Positions 16,264-24,360 are shown, numbered from the stretch's first letter. The stretch is DNA of 33,701 nucleotides from an uncultured Methylococcaceae bacterium (GCA_903917345.1 CAIXAE010000028.1:1-33701), one strand, 5' to 3'. Program-made: numbers and translations. The notes: generated from the sequence alone by a model not told the origin.

Positions 16264-16536
16264 CTAATGTTTGGGAGGTACGTAACCTTCAGGCATTTCG
16301 TCGTTATTTTCAAAGAGAAATTTAGTTCTTTCTTCTGCTAAAAAAGCGCGGGCCTTGGGGTCGAAACTCGCTAATCTATTTTCATTAATTAACATGGTTT
16401 GTTTAGTTAGCCAATCTTTCCAAGCTTGTTTAGAAATATTGTCATAGATTTCTTGTCCTTTGGGCCCAGGAAAAGGGGGTTCATCAAAACCCTCTGCTAA
16501 TATGCCAAGTTTTACGCAGTTAACCATTCTAGTCAT
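16264..16536 (-). CDS. yggX: Fe(2+)-trafficking protein YggX
   Basis: 90 residues from MTRMVNCVKLG, the family's start; four more codons are open upstream but overlap the mutY end. YggX is a small cytoplasmic protein that protects iron-sulfur enzymes from oxidation and may hand over iron. The conserved Cys (VNCVKL), the EPPFPGPKGQEIYDNISKQA block and the ending MPEGYVPPKH are intact. It starts 8 bases after the mutY stop. This mutY-yggX pairing is standard in gammaproteobacteria and makes sense, since MutY needs its 4Fe-4S cluster. Confidence 0.96.
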   Translation of the reverse strand: MTRMVNCVKLGILAEGFDEPPFPGPKGQEIYDNISKQAWKDWLTKQTMLINENRLASFDPKARAFLAEERTKFLFENNDEMPEGYVPPKH

Positions 16537-16544
16537 TGTTGTTC

Positions 16545-17582
16545 TCAAGTGTTTTGTTGGATTAATAATTTGATCGGTGCGGGTAGGCCAAGATGGCCAA
16601 TGTCTGCCATTTTATACCAGACACTTTGATTCGCTTCCATCACAATATTTATGGGGTTTTCTGTTTGAATGATTAAGGTGCTGTAGTCTAAATGGTAATG
16701 GGAAAATGTGTGTCTTTGCGGTGCGAGTGATTGTGAATGGATAACAGGCAGTTGATTGACGTTGCACCACTCTATTGCAGAAATAATACTGTCAAATTCT
16801 GGCAAACTCCATAACCCCCCCCAAATTCCTTTAGATGGCCTTTTTATCATGACTAATTCCTGCTGATTATTTTTTAGCAATAAAAAGGTGAGTTGTTTAA
16901 TAGGTATTATTTTGGAAGGTTTGGGGGTGGGTAATAAATGTACAGTCTCTGTGGCTTTTGCTAAACAATGACTATTGAGTGGGCATTGTTCACAAGCAGG
17001 TTTGCTTCGCGTGCAAAGTGTTGCGCCTAAATCCATCATCGCTTGAGTATACTCAGCGACTCGGTTTTGGGGGGTTAGCGCAGAGCTAATGCCCCATAAT
17101 TGTTTATTTATTTGCGTATTGCCAGGCCAGCCATAGATTCCCTTAAAACGAGCTAATACTCTTCGAACATTTCCATCAAGAATGGGGTGGCTTTTTTTAA
17201 ACGCTATGCTTAAGATGGCGCCAGCCGTTGATTGACCAATGCCTGGCAAGGTGATCAAGTCTTCAAGATTGTCTGGAAAATACCCCTGCTCAACTATAAT
17301 TTGAGCGCTTTTATGTAAATTGCGCGCCCTTGCATAATAACCTAGGCCTGCCCACCGGTGTAAAACAGCATCTATGGGCGCTGCGGCTAGATCTTCAATA
17401 GTAGGGAATTGCGTTATAAAGGCATGAAAATAGGGAATAACGGTGGCAACTTGGGTTTGTTGTAACATGGTTTCAGATAGCCAGACTTTATAAGGCGTAA
17501 TATCTTGCTGCCAGGGTAGATCTTTTCGGCCATTTAAATTAAACCAATCAAGTACCTGTTGTTGAAAATCTGAGGGAGTCAT
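16545..17582 (-). CDS. mutY: Adenine DNA glycosylase
   Basis: 345 residues. It removes adenine mispaired with 8-oxoguanine. Seen in order: catalytic Glu37 in WLSETMLQQTQV, helix-hairpin-helix LPGIGQSTAGAI (112-123), catalytic Asp136 in ILDGNVRRVL and the 4Fe-4S ligands Cys190, 197, 200 and 206 (C-X6-C-X2-C-X5-C). The C-terminal NUDIX-like 8-oxoG recognition domain follows (RPSKGIWGGLWSLPEF, then HTFSHYHLDY). All key residues are kept, so it should be active. The ribosome binding site is weak. It heads the mutY-yggX operon. Confidence 0.97.
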   Translation of the reverse strand: MTPSDFQQQVLDWFNLNGRKDLPWQQDITPYKVWLSETMLQQTQVATVIPYFHAFITQFPTIEDLAAAPIDAVLHRWAGLGYYARARNLHKSAQIIVEQGYFPDNLEDLITLPGIGQSTAGAILSIAFKKSHPILDGNVRRVLARFKGIYGWPGNTQINKQLWGISSALTPQNRVAEYTQAMMDLGATLCTRSKPACEQCPLNSHCLAKATETVHLLPTPKPSKIIPIKQLTFLLLKNNQQELVMIKRPSKGIWGGLWSLPEFDSIISAIEWCNVNQLPVIHSQSLAPQRHTFSHYHLDYSTLIIQTENPINIVMEANQSVWYKMADIGHLGLPAPIKLLIQQNT

Positions 17583-17694
17583 AAATAAAAGGGGGCGTGT
17601 GTATCTGTATTATTGGGGGCGAATACCCTGTAAATATGGGGGTTTAAATAATGTTTAATCATCTGTTATTATGGAACATGATGTGATTATAGAG

Positions 17695-17710
17695 CTAGAA
17701 TAAATTCTAG
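17695..17710. promoter_or_regulatory. Palindrome, possible operator
   Basis: CTAGAAT-AA-ATTCTAG has exact 7-base arms. It lies just after a -10-like GATTAT (17685-17690) and 46 bases before the ATG of the small membrane protein gene. The position fits a repressor site; no matching regulator is recognised. Confidence 0.4.
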
Positions 17711-17756
17711 AGTTTATCTGTTATTAATAATAAAAATTATCAGAGAGGGGAAAAAG

Positions 17757-18035
17757 ATGGCGTTTATTGCAATATTATCCGCAATTGCGGTTGTCGTATG
17801 GTTTTATAAAAGTGCTATAACCGTTGGTCAAAGTGGGGTTAAGTGGTCTGCCGTAGGCGTTGTTGGCTATTGGATTGCTTGGTGGATCGTTAAGCTGACT
17901 GTGGTAAGTGGCTTATCTGGGCTGGCCGCTAAAGGTGCGTTTATAGGCTTTATTGTATTATTGTTGCCTACCGTAGCGGGTTTAGCATCAGTGTTTTTGG
18001 TAAGAAAAAAATTGTTAGCGGATTCCTCTTTATAA
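17757..18035 (+). CDS. Small inner-membrane protein of unknown function
   Basis: 92 residues, three predicted membrane helices: about 3-20 (FIAILSAIAVVVWFY), 30-52 (SAVGVVGYWIAWWIVKLTVV) and 58-82 (GAFIGFIVLLLPTVAGLASV). It ends with a basic tail (RKKLL). There is no catalytic motif, and I do not recognise the family. Translation should be strong: AGAGGGG lies seven bases before the ATG. It has its own upstream region with a palindrome at 17695-17710 and is closed by a strong terminator, so it is a stand-alone unit between mutY and the peroxiredoxin gene. Confidence 0.65.
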   Translation: MAFIAILSAIAVVVWFYKSAITVGQSGVKWSAVGVVGYWIAWWIVKLTVVSGLSGLAAKGAFIGFIVLLLPTVAGLASVFLVRKKLLADSSL

Positions 18036-18045
18036 AGAGGTGATA

Positions 18046-18078
18046 AGGCGCAAGCACTTTAGTTGCTTGCGCCTTTTT
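18046..18078. terminator. Strong bidirectional terminator
   Basis: AAGGCGCAAGCA (18046-18057) pairs perfectly with TGCTTGCGCCTT (18064-18075), with T5 at 18074-18078. It serves the small membrane protein gene (+), and possibly the peroxiredoxin gene (-), whose stop is 3 bases away. Confidence 0.9.
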
Positions 18079-18080
18079 AC

Positions 18081-18683
18081 TTATAAACTTGCTGCGTTTT
18101 GATCTAAGTATTCAGCAACGCCAGCTGGGCTTGCATTCATGCCTTTGTCGCCTTTGTTCCATCCCGCTGGACAAACCTCACCGTGTTCTGTGTGGAATTG
18201 TAAAGCGTCAACCATACGTAGTAATTCATCCATATCACGACCTAATGGAAGATCGTTAACTACTTGATGACGTACAACACCGTTAGTATCAATTAAGAAT
18301 GTTCCACGGAAAGCAACACCACCCGAAGTTTCAACATCATAATCTTTTGCAATGCTGTGTGTTAAATCAGCTGCCATTGTATAACGAACTGCGCCAATAC
18401 CACCTTTATTGATGGGGGTGTTGCGCCATGCATTGTGAGTAAAGTGAGAGTCGATAGAAACAGCAATCACTTCAACACCACGACTTTTGAACTCATCCAT
18501 ACGATGATCTAAAGCAATTAGTTCACTTGGGCAAACAAATGTAAAGTCTAATGGGTAAAAGAATACAACTGCATATTTGCCGCTAGTTGCATCAGAAAAG
18601 TTGAAAGAGTCAACTATTTCACCGTTACCTAAGACGGCAGGAACTGTAAAATCGGGGGCTTGTTTACCAACTAATACGCTCAT
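18081..18683 (-). CDS. Typical 2-Cys peroxiredoxin (AhpC/Prx1 family)
   Basis: 200 residues. It reduces hydrogen peroxide and organic peroxides in the cytoplasm. The peroxidatic site is FFYPLDFTFVCPSE (Pro44, Thr48, Cys51) with Arg126 in GVAFRGTF. The resolving Cys is Cys171 in GEVCPAGWNKG. It has the GGIG loop (94-97) but ends AEYLDQNAASL without the Tyr-Phe tail, so it should be less easily over-oxidised than eukaryotic Prx1; that is inference. No ahpF or thioredoxin reductase gene is near, so the reductant is unknown. On the - strand, TAGACA (18791-18786) and TAGAAT (18766-18761) are a possible promoter with a long 19-base spacer. No clear OxyR site was found. Confidence 0.95.
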   Translation of the reverse strand: MSVLVGKQAPDFTVPAVLGNGEIVDSFNFSDATSGKYAVVFFYPLDFTFVCPSELIALDHRMDEFKSRGVEVIAVSIDSHFTHNAWRNTPINKGGIGAVRYTMAADLTHSIAKDYDVETSGGVAFRGTFLIDTNGVVRHQVVNDLPLGRDMDELLRMVDALQFHTEHGEVCPAGWNKGDKGMNASPAGVAEYLDQNAASL

Positions 18684-18862
18684 TGATTATCTCCAAAAAT
18701 ATTGAAAAAGCAAAAGGTTATAGACTTCAGTACCAGTAACTAGTGTCGTGGTATCGTTATATTCTACACTGAAATAGTCGGTAATTGTCTAGTGTTCTTG
18801 TCTATAAACTACCGGAGTAATATTCATGATAGGAATTTAAAGGGTCAAAAGTTACAAAATTG

Positions 18863-18891
18863 TTACATTAATGTTTTGTTGAGTCTATAAT
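18863..18891 (+). promoter_or_regulatory. Predicted promoter of the AP2-like gene
   Basis: A perfect -10, TATAAT (18886-18891), has only a poor -35, TTACAT (18863-18868), 17 bases upstream. The start would be near 18898, giving a leader of about 65 bases. Confidence 0.45.
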
Positions 18892-18963
18892 GCTCCAGCC
18901 AAAGCAGGTCTGCATAGCATTGACGTTAATTTAATTGAGTTGGAATTCTTAAAGAGGTCTATT

Positions 18964-19476
18964 TTGCCAAAGAACAAGCATATTACTGAGCCAGATACAT
19001 TTGGATTTCAAGTGCGTATCGTGAGACGCGGCAAAGAAAGTAGTCGATATTTTTCTCATAAACTATGGGGAAGTAAAACTAAATCTTTGAGTGCGGCAAT
19101 TACTTGGCGAGACCAGATGTTAGCCGTGTTAAAAGGTAGTAAAACTCGATTTTTAAAGCCACCTAAAAATAAAACGTCAACGGGTGTGACCGGTGTTTCT
19201 AGAACCATTAAATATGATCACAGAAAAGATAAAAACTATCTTTGCTATACCGTTTTTTGGGTATGTAATGGTAAGTCTAGAAATAAAACGTTCCAAGTAG
19301 GTAACATTGATAAAGTAACTGCAGATGATGAGTTACATGCTTTTAGAACGGCTAAGATATTCAGAATTTGTTACGAAGTTTCAATAGATAACGATATACC
19401 CTTTTATGATGATAAATTTGCGGGTTGGAAAACCACTCGTTTATACGACAATCCAGACTTAGGCGCAGTTGAATAA
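18964..19476 (+). CDS. AP2/ERF-like DNA-binding protein
   Basis: 170 residues from TTG 18964, preferred because AAAGAGG lies six bases upstream; an earlier TTG at 18940 has no such support. The centre (about residues 70-125) resembles AP2/ERF-like DNA-binding modules found in some bacterial and phage proteins: TSTGVTGVSRTIKYDHRKDK, then YTVFWVCNGKSRNKTFQVG and HAFRTAKIFRICYE. The N-terminal part (FGFQVRIVRRGKESSRYFS) looks like a second, weaker copy of the same strand pattern. The protein is basic, with no membrane segment. In homing endonucleases this module is joined to an HNH nuclease; none is present here, so a regulator or nucleoid-type role is more likely. It is a single gene, converging on parB with 43 bases between. 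Confidence 0.6.
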   Translation: MPKNKHITEPDTFGFQVRIVRRGKESSRYFSHKLWGSKTKSLSAAITWRDQMLAVLKGSKTRFLKPPKNKTSTGVTGVSRTIKYDHRKDKNYLCYTVFWVCNGKSRNKTFQVGNIDKVTADDELHAFRTAKIFRICYEVSIDNDIPFYDDKFAGWKTTRLYDNPDLGAVE

Positions 19477-19519
19477 GTTGATTAGCTCCATTTATATTAA
19501 GTAAAGTGCGGCTTTAGCC

Positions 19520-20380
19520 TTAATCAGAAATATTAAATTGTTCGATAATTCCATCAAGTTCGTCTAGGCTAGAATAGTTAATAACTACTTTCCCTGAGCC
19601 ATTTTCTTTGTGATCAATTGTCACCTTGGCACCAATTTTTGCTGTTAGACTATTTTGTAGTCGTAAGGTGTCGTTATCAATAATCTTTACAGTAACTGTT
19701 TTGGGTTCGGCTTGGCTTTCTTTAACTAAGCGTTCAGTGGCTCTTACCGTAAGCCCCTCTTTGACTACCTTATTAGCTAAGGCGACTTGTTTGATGCCTT
19801 CTACACCCAATAAAGCGCGTGCATGTCCCATTTCTAATTGATTGTTGACTAATAGTTTTTTTACTTCGGGGTGTAAGTCTATTAATCTTAGAAGATTAGT
19901 GACAGTGGTCCGAGATTTACCAATGGCCTCTGCGATATGTTGATGTGTCATTTCAAACTCATCAATTAGACGCTTTAGGGCTTCTGCTTCTTCTAAGGAA
20001 TTAAGATCTTCTCGTTGAATATTTTCAATAAGCGCCATAGCCATGGCAGAGCGGTCATCAATGTCTTTTATAACAACAGGAACTTGAATTAAGCCTACTA
20101 CTTGGGCAGCTCGCCAGCGTCTTTCCCCTGCGATGATCTCGTATTTTTCAAAGCTAATTTTACGAACAACGATAGGTTGAATAATGCCTTGTGCTTTTAT
20201 TGAGTCCGCTAATTCTTGGAGTTTGTCAGGATTGATATCTTGGCGGGGTTGATATTTGCCGCGTTGTAGGTATTCAATCGGTAAGGTTTGTAGATGTTGT
20301 TTATCTTTATCCTCTTTAACAGAGACATCACCTAATAAGGCATCTAGCCCACGACCCAATCCGCGTTTAGTTGAAGACAT
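19520..20380 (-). CDS. parB: Chromosome partitioning protein ParB
   Basis: 286 residues. It binds parS sites, slides as a CTP-dependent clamp and activates ParA. The N-terminal ParA-contact motif RGLGRGLDALL is at 6-16. The CTP-binding domain has YQPRQ, the GERRWRAA box (85-92) and ENIQREDL (119-126). A helix-turn-helix lies at about 144-167 (HQHIAEAIGKSRTTVTNLLR), and the dimerisation tail is at about 240-286. All parts are present. It is 105 bases downstream of the mini-parB gene, with no strong ribosome binding site but an A/T-rich start region, and probably shares the mnmG-rsmG-parA transcript. No parS (TGTTTCACGTGAAACA) was seen in this window. Confidence 0.97.
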   Translation of the reverse strand: MSSTKRGLGRGLDALLGDVSVKEDKDKQHLQTLPIEYLQRGKYQPRQDINPDKLQELADSIKAQGIIQPIVVRKISFEKYEIIAGERRWRAAQVVGLIQVPVVIKDIDDRSAMAMALIENIQREDLNSLEEAEALKRLIDEFEMTHQHIAEAIGKSRTTVTNLLRLIDLHPEVKKLLVNNQLEMGHARALLGVEGIKQVALANKVVKEGLTVRATERLVKESQAEPKTVTVKIIDNDTLRLQNSLTAKIGAKVTIDHKENGSGKVVINYSSLDELDGIIEQFNISD

Positions 20381-20485
20381 TTTTTCTCTTTATTAGTAGT
20401 AATAGTTGTTATAACTAAAGTGATTTACTCACTGGGCTTTTACCGCCCCATAAATTAAGCAATCGACTTGAGTATCAAGATAATC

Positions 20486-20776
20486 TTAACGGTTTATAAG
20501 TATCTCTTCAAATTCAATTAGTAACGCTCTCAAACTTTCAGCTTCATTTAGCAAATGCAAAACGTTTGATACTTTGTCTGTTTGTTCATAGGCTAAAGTA
20601 TTAGAGGGATTTTTACTAATGTTATGTGCGCCTAATGGTCTAAACTCTTTTTCAATTGCGGTACACTCGGCTGCGTTGCTATTAAGATGTGTTTGTTCTT
20701 GGGCTTCTTTTAGATTCCCTACATTAACAAGTAATGCTTCAAGTCCACGGCCTAGGCCTCGATTTTTTATGGTCAT
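20486..20776 (-). CDS. Mini-ParB: ParA-contact motif and one ParB helix only
   Basis: 96 residues, between parA (5-base gap) and parB. Residues 6-16 are RGLGRGLEALL, identical to ParB 6-16 except Glu for Asp; this is the segment of ParB that contacts ParA and carries its stimulating Arg. The last third, EAESLRALLIEFEE, matches ParB EEAEALKRLIDEFE (about 130-143), the helix after the ENIQRE box. Between them is a polar, low-complexity linker (about 17-70). The CTP-binding box, helix-turn-helix and dimerisation tail are gone. So this is a shrunken parB copy, kept as an open frame in the parA transcript. It could tune ParA ATPase without binding parS, or be a dying duplicate. The 105 bases after it look non-coding. 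Confidence 0.7.
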   Translation of the reverse strand: MTIKNRGLGRGLEALLVNVGNLKEAQEQTHLNSNAAECTAIEKEFRPLGAHNISKNPSNTLAYEQTDKVSNVLHLLNEAESLRALLIEFEEILINR

Positions 20777-20781
20777 GCGTG

Positions 20782-21546
20782 TTATTTATTTCTGTTAATC
20801 ATTTCTTTCGCTAACGCAATATAAGCTAAAGTGCCACGCGAAGACTTATCATAATTAATGCCGGGCAAACCATGACTGGGTGCTTCTGCTAAACGAATAT
20901 TTCTTGGAATACAGGTTCTAAATACCTTATCACCGAAGTAGCGGATAAGTTGTTCAGAAACGTCTTTGGTTAAACGGTTTCTATCATCGTACATGGTACG
21001 TAAAATCCCTTCTAACTGTAGGTTAGGGTTAACAGTATTTTGAATATTCTGCAAGGTACTCATTAACGCAGAAATTCCTTCCAATGCGTAATACTCACAT
21101 TGCATAGGGATTAATAAACTATCTGCCGCCACCATGGCATTCAGCGTCAGCATATTTAAAGACGGTGGGCAGTCTATTAAAATGTAATCAAAGTCATCTT
21201 TAATTGGAATTAAAGCATCTGCTAAACGTAACTCTTTACGGTCAGCATGGATTAATTTTATTTCTGCGGCGGTAAGATCTTCATTGCCTGCAATTACAGA
21301 AAATTTGATGTTTTCTTGATAGATAATGGTAGCAGTCGCGGGAACATCTTCCATTAACAAATCATAACTGGAGTATTTGACTTCCTGTTTGTCAACGCCA
21401 CAACCCATGGCCGCATTGCCTTGTGGGTCGAGATCAATTAGTAGTACGCGTTTTTTTGCAGCCGCTAAACAGGCGCTCAAATTGACACTGGTAGTAGTTT
21501 TTCCAACGCCACCTTTTTGATTGGTTATGGCAATTATTTTACCCAC
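20782..21546 (-). CDS. parA: Chromosome partitioning ATPase ParA
   Basis: 254 residues, a typical chromosomal (short) ParA/Soj without an N-terminal DNA-binding extension. The deviant Walker A box is KGGVGKTT (11-18, Lys11 and Lys16), with LLIDLDPQGNA next and Walker B DYILIDCPPSL. ATP-bound ParA binds the nucleoid and is discharged by ParB, moving origins apart. Its first 13 bases overlap the end of rsmG. The mini-parB frame follows 5 bases after the stop, then parB. Confidence 0.97.
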   Translation of the reverse strand: MGKIIAITNQKGGVGKTTTSVNLSACLAAAKKRVLLIDLDPQGNAAMGCGVDKQEVKYSSYDLLMEDVPATATIIYQENIKFSVIAGNEDLTAAEIKLIHADRKELRLADALIPIKDDFDYILIDCPPSLNMLTLNAMVAADSLLIPMQCEYYALEGISALMSTLQNIQNTVNPNLQLEGILRTMYDDRNRLTKDVSEQLIRYFGDKVFRTCIPRNIRLAEAPSHGLPGINYDKSSRGTLAYIALAKEMINRNK

Positions 21547-22178
21547 GTCGTTTCCTCTAATTCTTTAGTTAATTGAATTTTTACCAGACATCTTTCTGCA
21601 TCAATATCGGGCACATGGATAGGGATTATTGTAGTTTGGGCATTTTCTAGCTCAGGAATATCAGCTGCTTGTCCCTTCATGGCTAATAAGATGCCTTGAT
21701 CGCTTAATAATCGAGTTGTTAGTTTTAGAATGTCGGGCAGACTGGCAAAAGCGCGAGTGATGACTGTATCAAATGTTTGCTCAGGCTCAAATTGCTCTAC
21801 TCTGGTGTGACTGACGGCTATATTTTTGAGACCTAATTCAAGAATAGCTTGCTGTACGAAGCGCGTTTTCTTGGCGTTACTGTCTAATAGGGTAAAGTGT
21901 ATATTTGGATAGTAAATGGCTAATGGAATACCCGGCAAGCCTGCCCCCGTGCCAATGTCAATAACTCTGGGGCCTTGTATGTAGGGCGCTACGGCCAAAC
22001 TATCTAACAAGTGCAAGCCAATCATGGCTTCTTTGTTTCTAATAGCCGTCAAGTTATAAGCCTTGTTCCATTTTTCTAGCAGTTTCACAAAGCCTAATAA
22101 TTGTGCGATTTTGTTTTCGTCTAATGAAATATTGAGAGTTTCAAGTCCCGCTAGTAGCGATTGTTTACAAGATTCCAT
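21534..22178 (-). CDS. rsmG: 16S rRNA (guanine-N7) methyltransferase RsmG (GidB)
   Basis: 214 residues. It methylates G527 of 16S rRNA (E. coli numbering) with S-adenosylmethionine. Seen are KWNKAYNLTAIR, the SAM-binding loop VIDIGTGAGLPGIPLA (72-87), the FTLLDSNAKKTRFVQQ segment and the ITRAFASLPDIL motif near the catalytic side. The start codon shares a base with the mnmG stop (TAATG). Its end overlaps parA by 13 bases, so all three genes are tightly coupled. Confidence 0.96.
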   Translation of the reverse strand: MESCKQSLLAGLETLNISLDENKIAQLLGFVKLLEKWNKAYNLTAIRNKEAMIGLHLLDSLAVAPYIQGPRVIDIGTGAGLPGIPLAIYYPNIHFTLLDSNAKKTRFVQQAILELGLKNIAVSHTRVEQFEPEQTFDTVITRAFASLPDILKLTTRLLSDQGILLAMKGQAADIPELENAQTTIIPIHVPDIDAERCLVKIQLTKELEETTWVK

Positions 22179-24049
22179 TAGGCACTTTTCTTTTTTAAAT
22201 AAACGAGTAATAACGATATCGCGGCGGGTGTCATGCCGGGGATGCGTGATGCTTGTCCTAAAGTTTCTGGGCGTTGGGCTTTAAGTTTTTGGCTTACTTC
22301 ATTAGATAAACCGGGTACGCCAGTGTAGTCCAAGCTATCCGGTAATTTTAACTTATCATACCTTGAAGTTTTATCTATCTCAGTTTGTTGTCTGACTATA
22401 TAGCCGGCGTATTTAGCCTGTATTTCAACTTGTTCGCCTACTTGTTCGTTGATCGCTTCACCGCCCTCTAAGAAACCTAACAAGCGTTGTACATCAACTT
22501 CGGGTCGACGTAATAATTCCATCAAATTAGCTTCTTTGAGTAAAGGCTTACCCCATATATCGGCCACTTGCGTCGCTTCTTCTGTTTCTGCTCTAATCCA
22601 TTTTTTCTTTAGATCTTCTTGTAGCGTTGAGATGGATTCACGTTTGGTCTCAAAGGCTTGCCAGCGTTCATCATCTACTAAGCCAAGTTCGCGACCTTTT
22701 TCAGTTAAACGTAAGTCGGCGTTGTCTTCACGTAATAACAAGCGATATTCGGCGCGGCTGGTAAACATACGATAAGGTTCTTGCGTGCCACAGGTAATCA
22801 AATCGTCGATCATTACACCCATGTAGGCTTGATCACGAGTAGGACACCAGCTTTCTAGTCCCAAAGATAAACGTGCAGCGTTTAGGCCAGCGATTAAGCC
22901 TTGTGCAGCGGCTTCTTCATAGCCTGTTGTACCATTGATTTGGCCGGCAAAAAATAAAGCGTCCATATGCTTGGTTTCTAATGACATTTTTAAATCACGA
23001 GGATCGAAGAAGTCGTATTCGATAGCATAACCAGGACGGACAATTTCAGCATTTTCAAAGCCTAACATGGAGCGCACAAATTCATATTGCACGTCAAAAG
23101 GTAAGCTGGTTGATATGCCGTTAGGATAGATCTCATGTGTATCTAGGCCTTCAGGCTCAACAAAGATTTGATGGGTATCACGATCAGCAAAACGGACGAT
23201 CTTGTCCTCAATAGAGGGGCAATAACGTGGGCCTATACCTTCGATGATCCCTGAATATAGAGGTGATCTATCTAAACCTGCACGAATAATGTCATGGGTT
23301 TGCGTATTAGTGCGAGTGATGTAGCACGGAATTTGTCTAGGGTGTTGCTCGCGTTTACCCATGAATGAGAACACCGGTAAAGGCGTATCACCGTGTTGTT
23401 CTTCTAGCTTACTAAAATCGATGGTTCTGCCGTCAATACGCGGCGGAGTTCCTGTTTTTAAACGATCAATTCTAAAAGGCAATTCACGTAGGCGTTCTGC
23501 TAAAGCGACAGAGGCTGGATCACCTGCTCTACCACCACTATAGTTTTCTAGGCCAATATGAATTTTGCCAGCTAAAAAAGTACCCGCAGTTAATACGACG
23601 GCTTTAGCTCTAAAATCTAAACCCATTTGGGTTTTAACGCCCACTACTTTATTGCCTTCTACGATTAAGTCAGAAACTGTTTGTTGGAATAAAGCTAAGT
23701 TAGGCTGATTTTCTAGCGTATATCTGACGGCTTGTTTGTAGAGTTTTCGGTCTGCTTGTGCGCGAGTCGCTCGCACTGCAGGGCCTTTGCTGGCATTTAA
23801 GGTCCGGAATTGAATGCCACCTAAATCAATTGCTTTCGCCATGATGCCACCTAGGGCATCAATTTCTTTAACAAGATGGCCTTTGCCTATCCCTCCGATG
23901 GCGGGGTTACAGCTCATTTGGCCTAATGTTTCAATGTTTTGCGATAATAATAAGGTCTTCGCACCACATCGCGCCGAAGCTAAGGCCGCTTCTGTGCCGG
24001 CATGACCACCACCTACTACAATCACATCAAAATCTTTTTTGAATTTCAC
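22178..24049 (-). CDS. mnmG: tRNA uridine-34 carboxymethylaminomethyl modification enzyme MnmG (GidA)
   Basis: 623 residues, full length. With MnmE it makes cmnm5U at the wobble base of tRNAs, using FAD and folate. The FAD loop is [14 protein letters not shown] (9-22). Further signatures are [20 protein letters not shown], the catalytic-Cys regions [19 protein letters not shown] and [16 protein letters not shown], and the C-terminal tRNA/MnmE-binding helices ending near [18 protein letters not shown]. It heads the mnmG-rsmG-parA-(mini-parB)-parB run. The classic neighbour mnmE is not in the window. Confidence 0.97.
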   Translation of the reverse strand: MKFKKDFDVIVVGGGHAGTEAALASARCGAKTLLLSQNIETLGQMSCNPAIGGIGKGHLVKEIDALGGIMAKAIDLGGIQFRTLNASKGPAVRATRAQADRKLYKQAVRYTLENQPNLALFQQTVSDLIVEGNKVVGVKTQMGLDFRAKAVVLTAGTFLAGKIHIGLENYSGGRAGDPASVALAERLRELPFRIDRLKTGTPPRIDGRTIDFSKLEEQHGDTPLPVFSFMGKREQHPRQIPCYITRTNTQTHDIIRAGLDRSPLYSGIIEGIGPRYCPSIEDKIVRFADRDTHQIFVEPEGLDTHEIYPNGISTSLPFDVQYEFVRSMLGFENAEIVRPGYAIEYDFFDPRDLKMSLETKHMDALFFAGQINGTTGYEEAAAQGLIAGLNAARLSLGLESWCPTRDQAYMGVMIDDLITCGTQEPYRMFTSRAEYRLLLREDNADLRLTEKGRELGLVDDERWQAFETKRESISTLQEDLKKKWIRAETEEATQVADIWGKPLLKEANLMELLRRPEVDVQRLLGFLEGGEAINEQVGEQVEIQAKYAGYIVRQQTEIDKTSRYDKLKLPDSLDYTGVPGLSNEVSQKLKAQRPETLGQASRIPGMTPAAISLLLVYLKKKSA

Positions 24050-24083
24050 AAGCTTTTTACACTCTAAGTCGCTATATTATTAA

Positions 24084-24098
24084 GTGTCAACTTGACAC
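24084..24098. promoter_or_regulatory. Perfect 15-base palindrome, likely operator
   Basis: GTGTCAA-C-TTGACAC lies in the 75-base gap between mnmG (-) and the 58-codon gene (+). Each arm also reads as a consensus -35 (TTGACA), one per strand, but no -10 sits at the right distance on either side. A dimeric repressor covering this site could act on both genes. Confidence 0.55.
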
Positions 24099-24124
24099 AC
24101 TATGACTATTATAAGAGGTAAACC

Positions 24125-24301
24125 ATGAAAAAACGTAACATTCCTGAAAAAATTGAAGCTGTTCCTATTAATAATTTAGTCGCAAAGTTTGCACATCAGT
24201 TTAATAAGTCGCATGTTTTTGAAGATAAAAATAAATATCGTCGTAATGCAAAACACAGGAAGCAGGAGGCTTCTCTAATCACTTTAGTTAGAGTTATTTG
24301 A
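24125..24301 (+). CDS. Small basic protein (58 residues) of unknown function
   Basis: A short reading frame with an excellent ribosome binding site (AAGAGG, seven bases before the ATG) and its own upstream palindrome. The product is strongly basic: NNLVAKFAHQFNKSHVFEDK, then a KYRRNAKHRKQEASL stretch. The NxVAK...FNKSxVFxDKxKYRRxxKH pattern recalls small basic gammaproteobacterial proteins (DUF7230-like; ArfA/ArfT rescue factors also share the general look), many of which contact ribosomes or nucleic acids. That assignment is uncertain. A 30-base palindrome downstream (24379-24408) may end its transcript. It runs divergently from mnmG. Confidence 0.6.
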   Translation: MKKRNIPEKIEAVPINNLVAKFAHQFNKSHVFEDKNKYRRNAKHRKQEASLITLVRVI

Positions 24302-24360
24302 GAAGTTTCTTGTTGTGTATCTTAAAAAGGTATCAAAGAATTGTGTAATATCAATTTTTA

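Noticed and set aside
18721-18860. An OxyR site upstream of the peroxiredoxin gene
   Set aside because: ATAG and CTAT-like words occur but not with the 7-base spacing of the known motif.
19520-24049. A chromosomal origin beside mnmG-rsmG-parA-parB
   Set aside because: This gene order is often near oriC, but the 75-base gap before mnmG has no DnaA-box cluster and no AT-rich unwinding stretch, and no dnaA, rpmH or mnmE is present.
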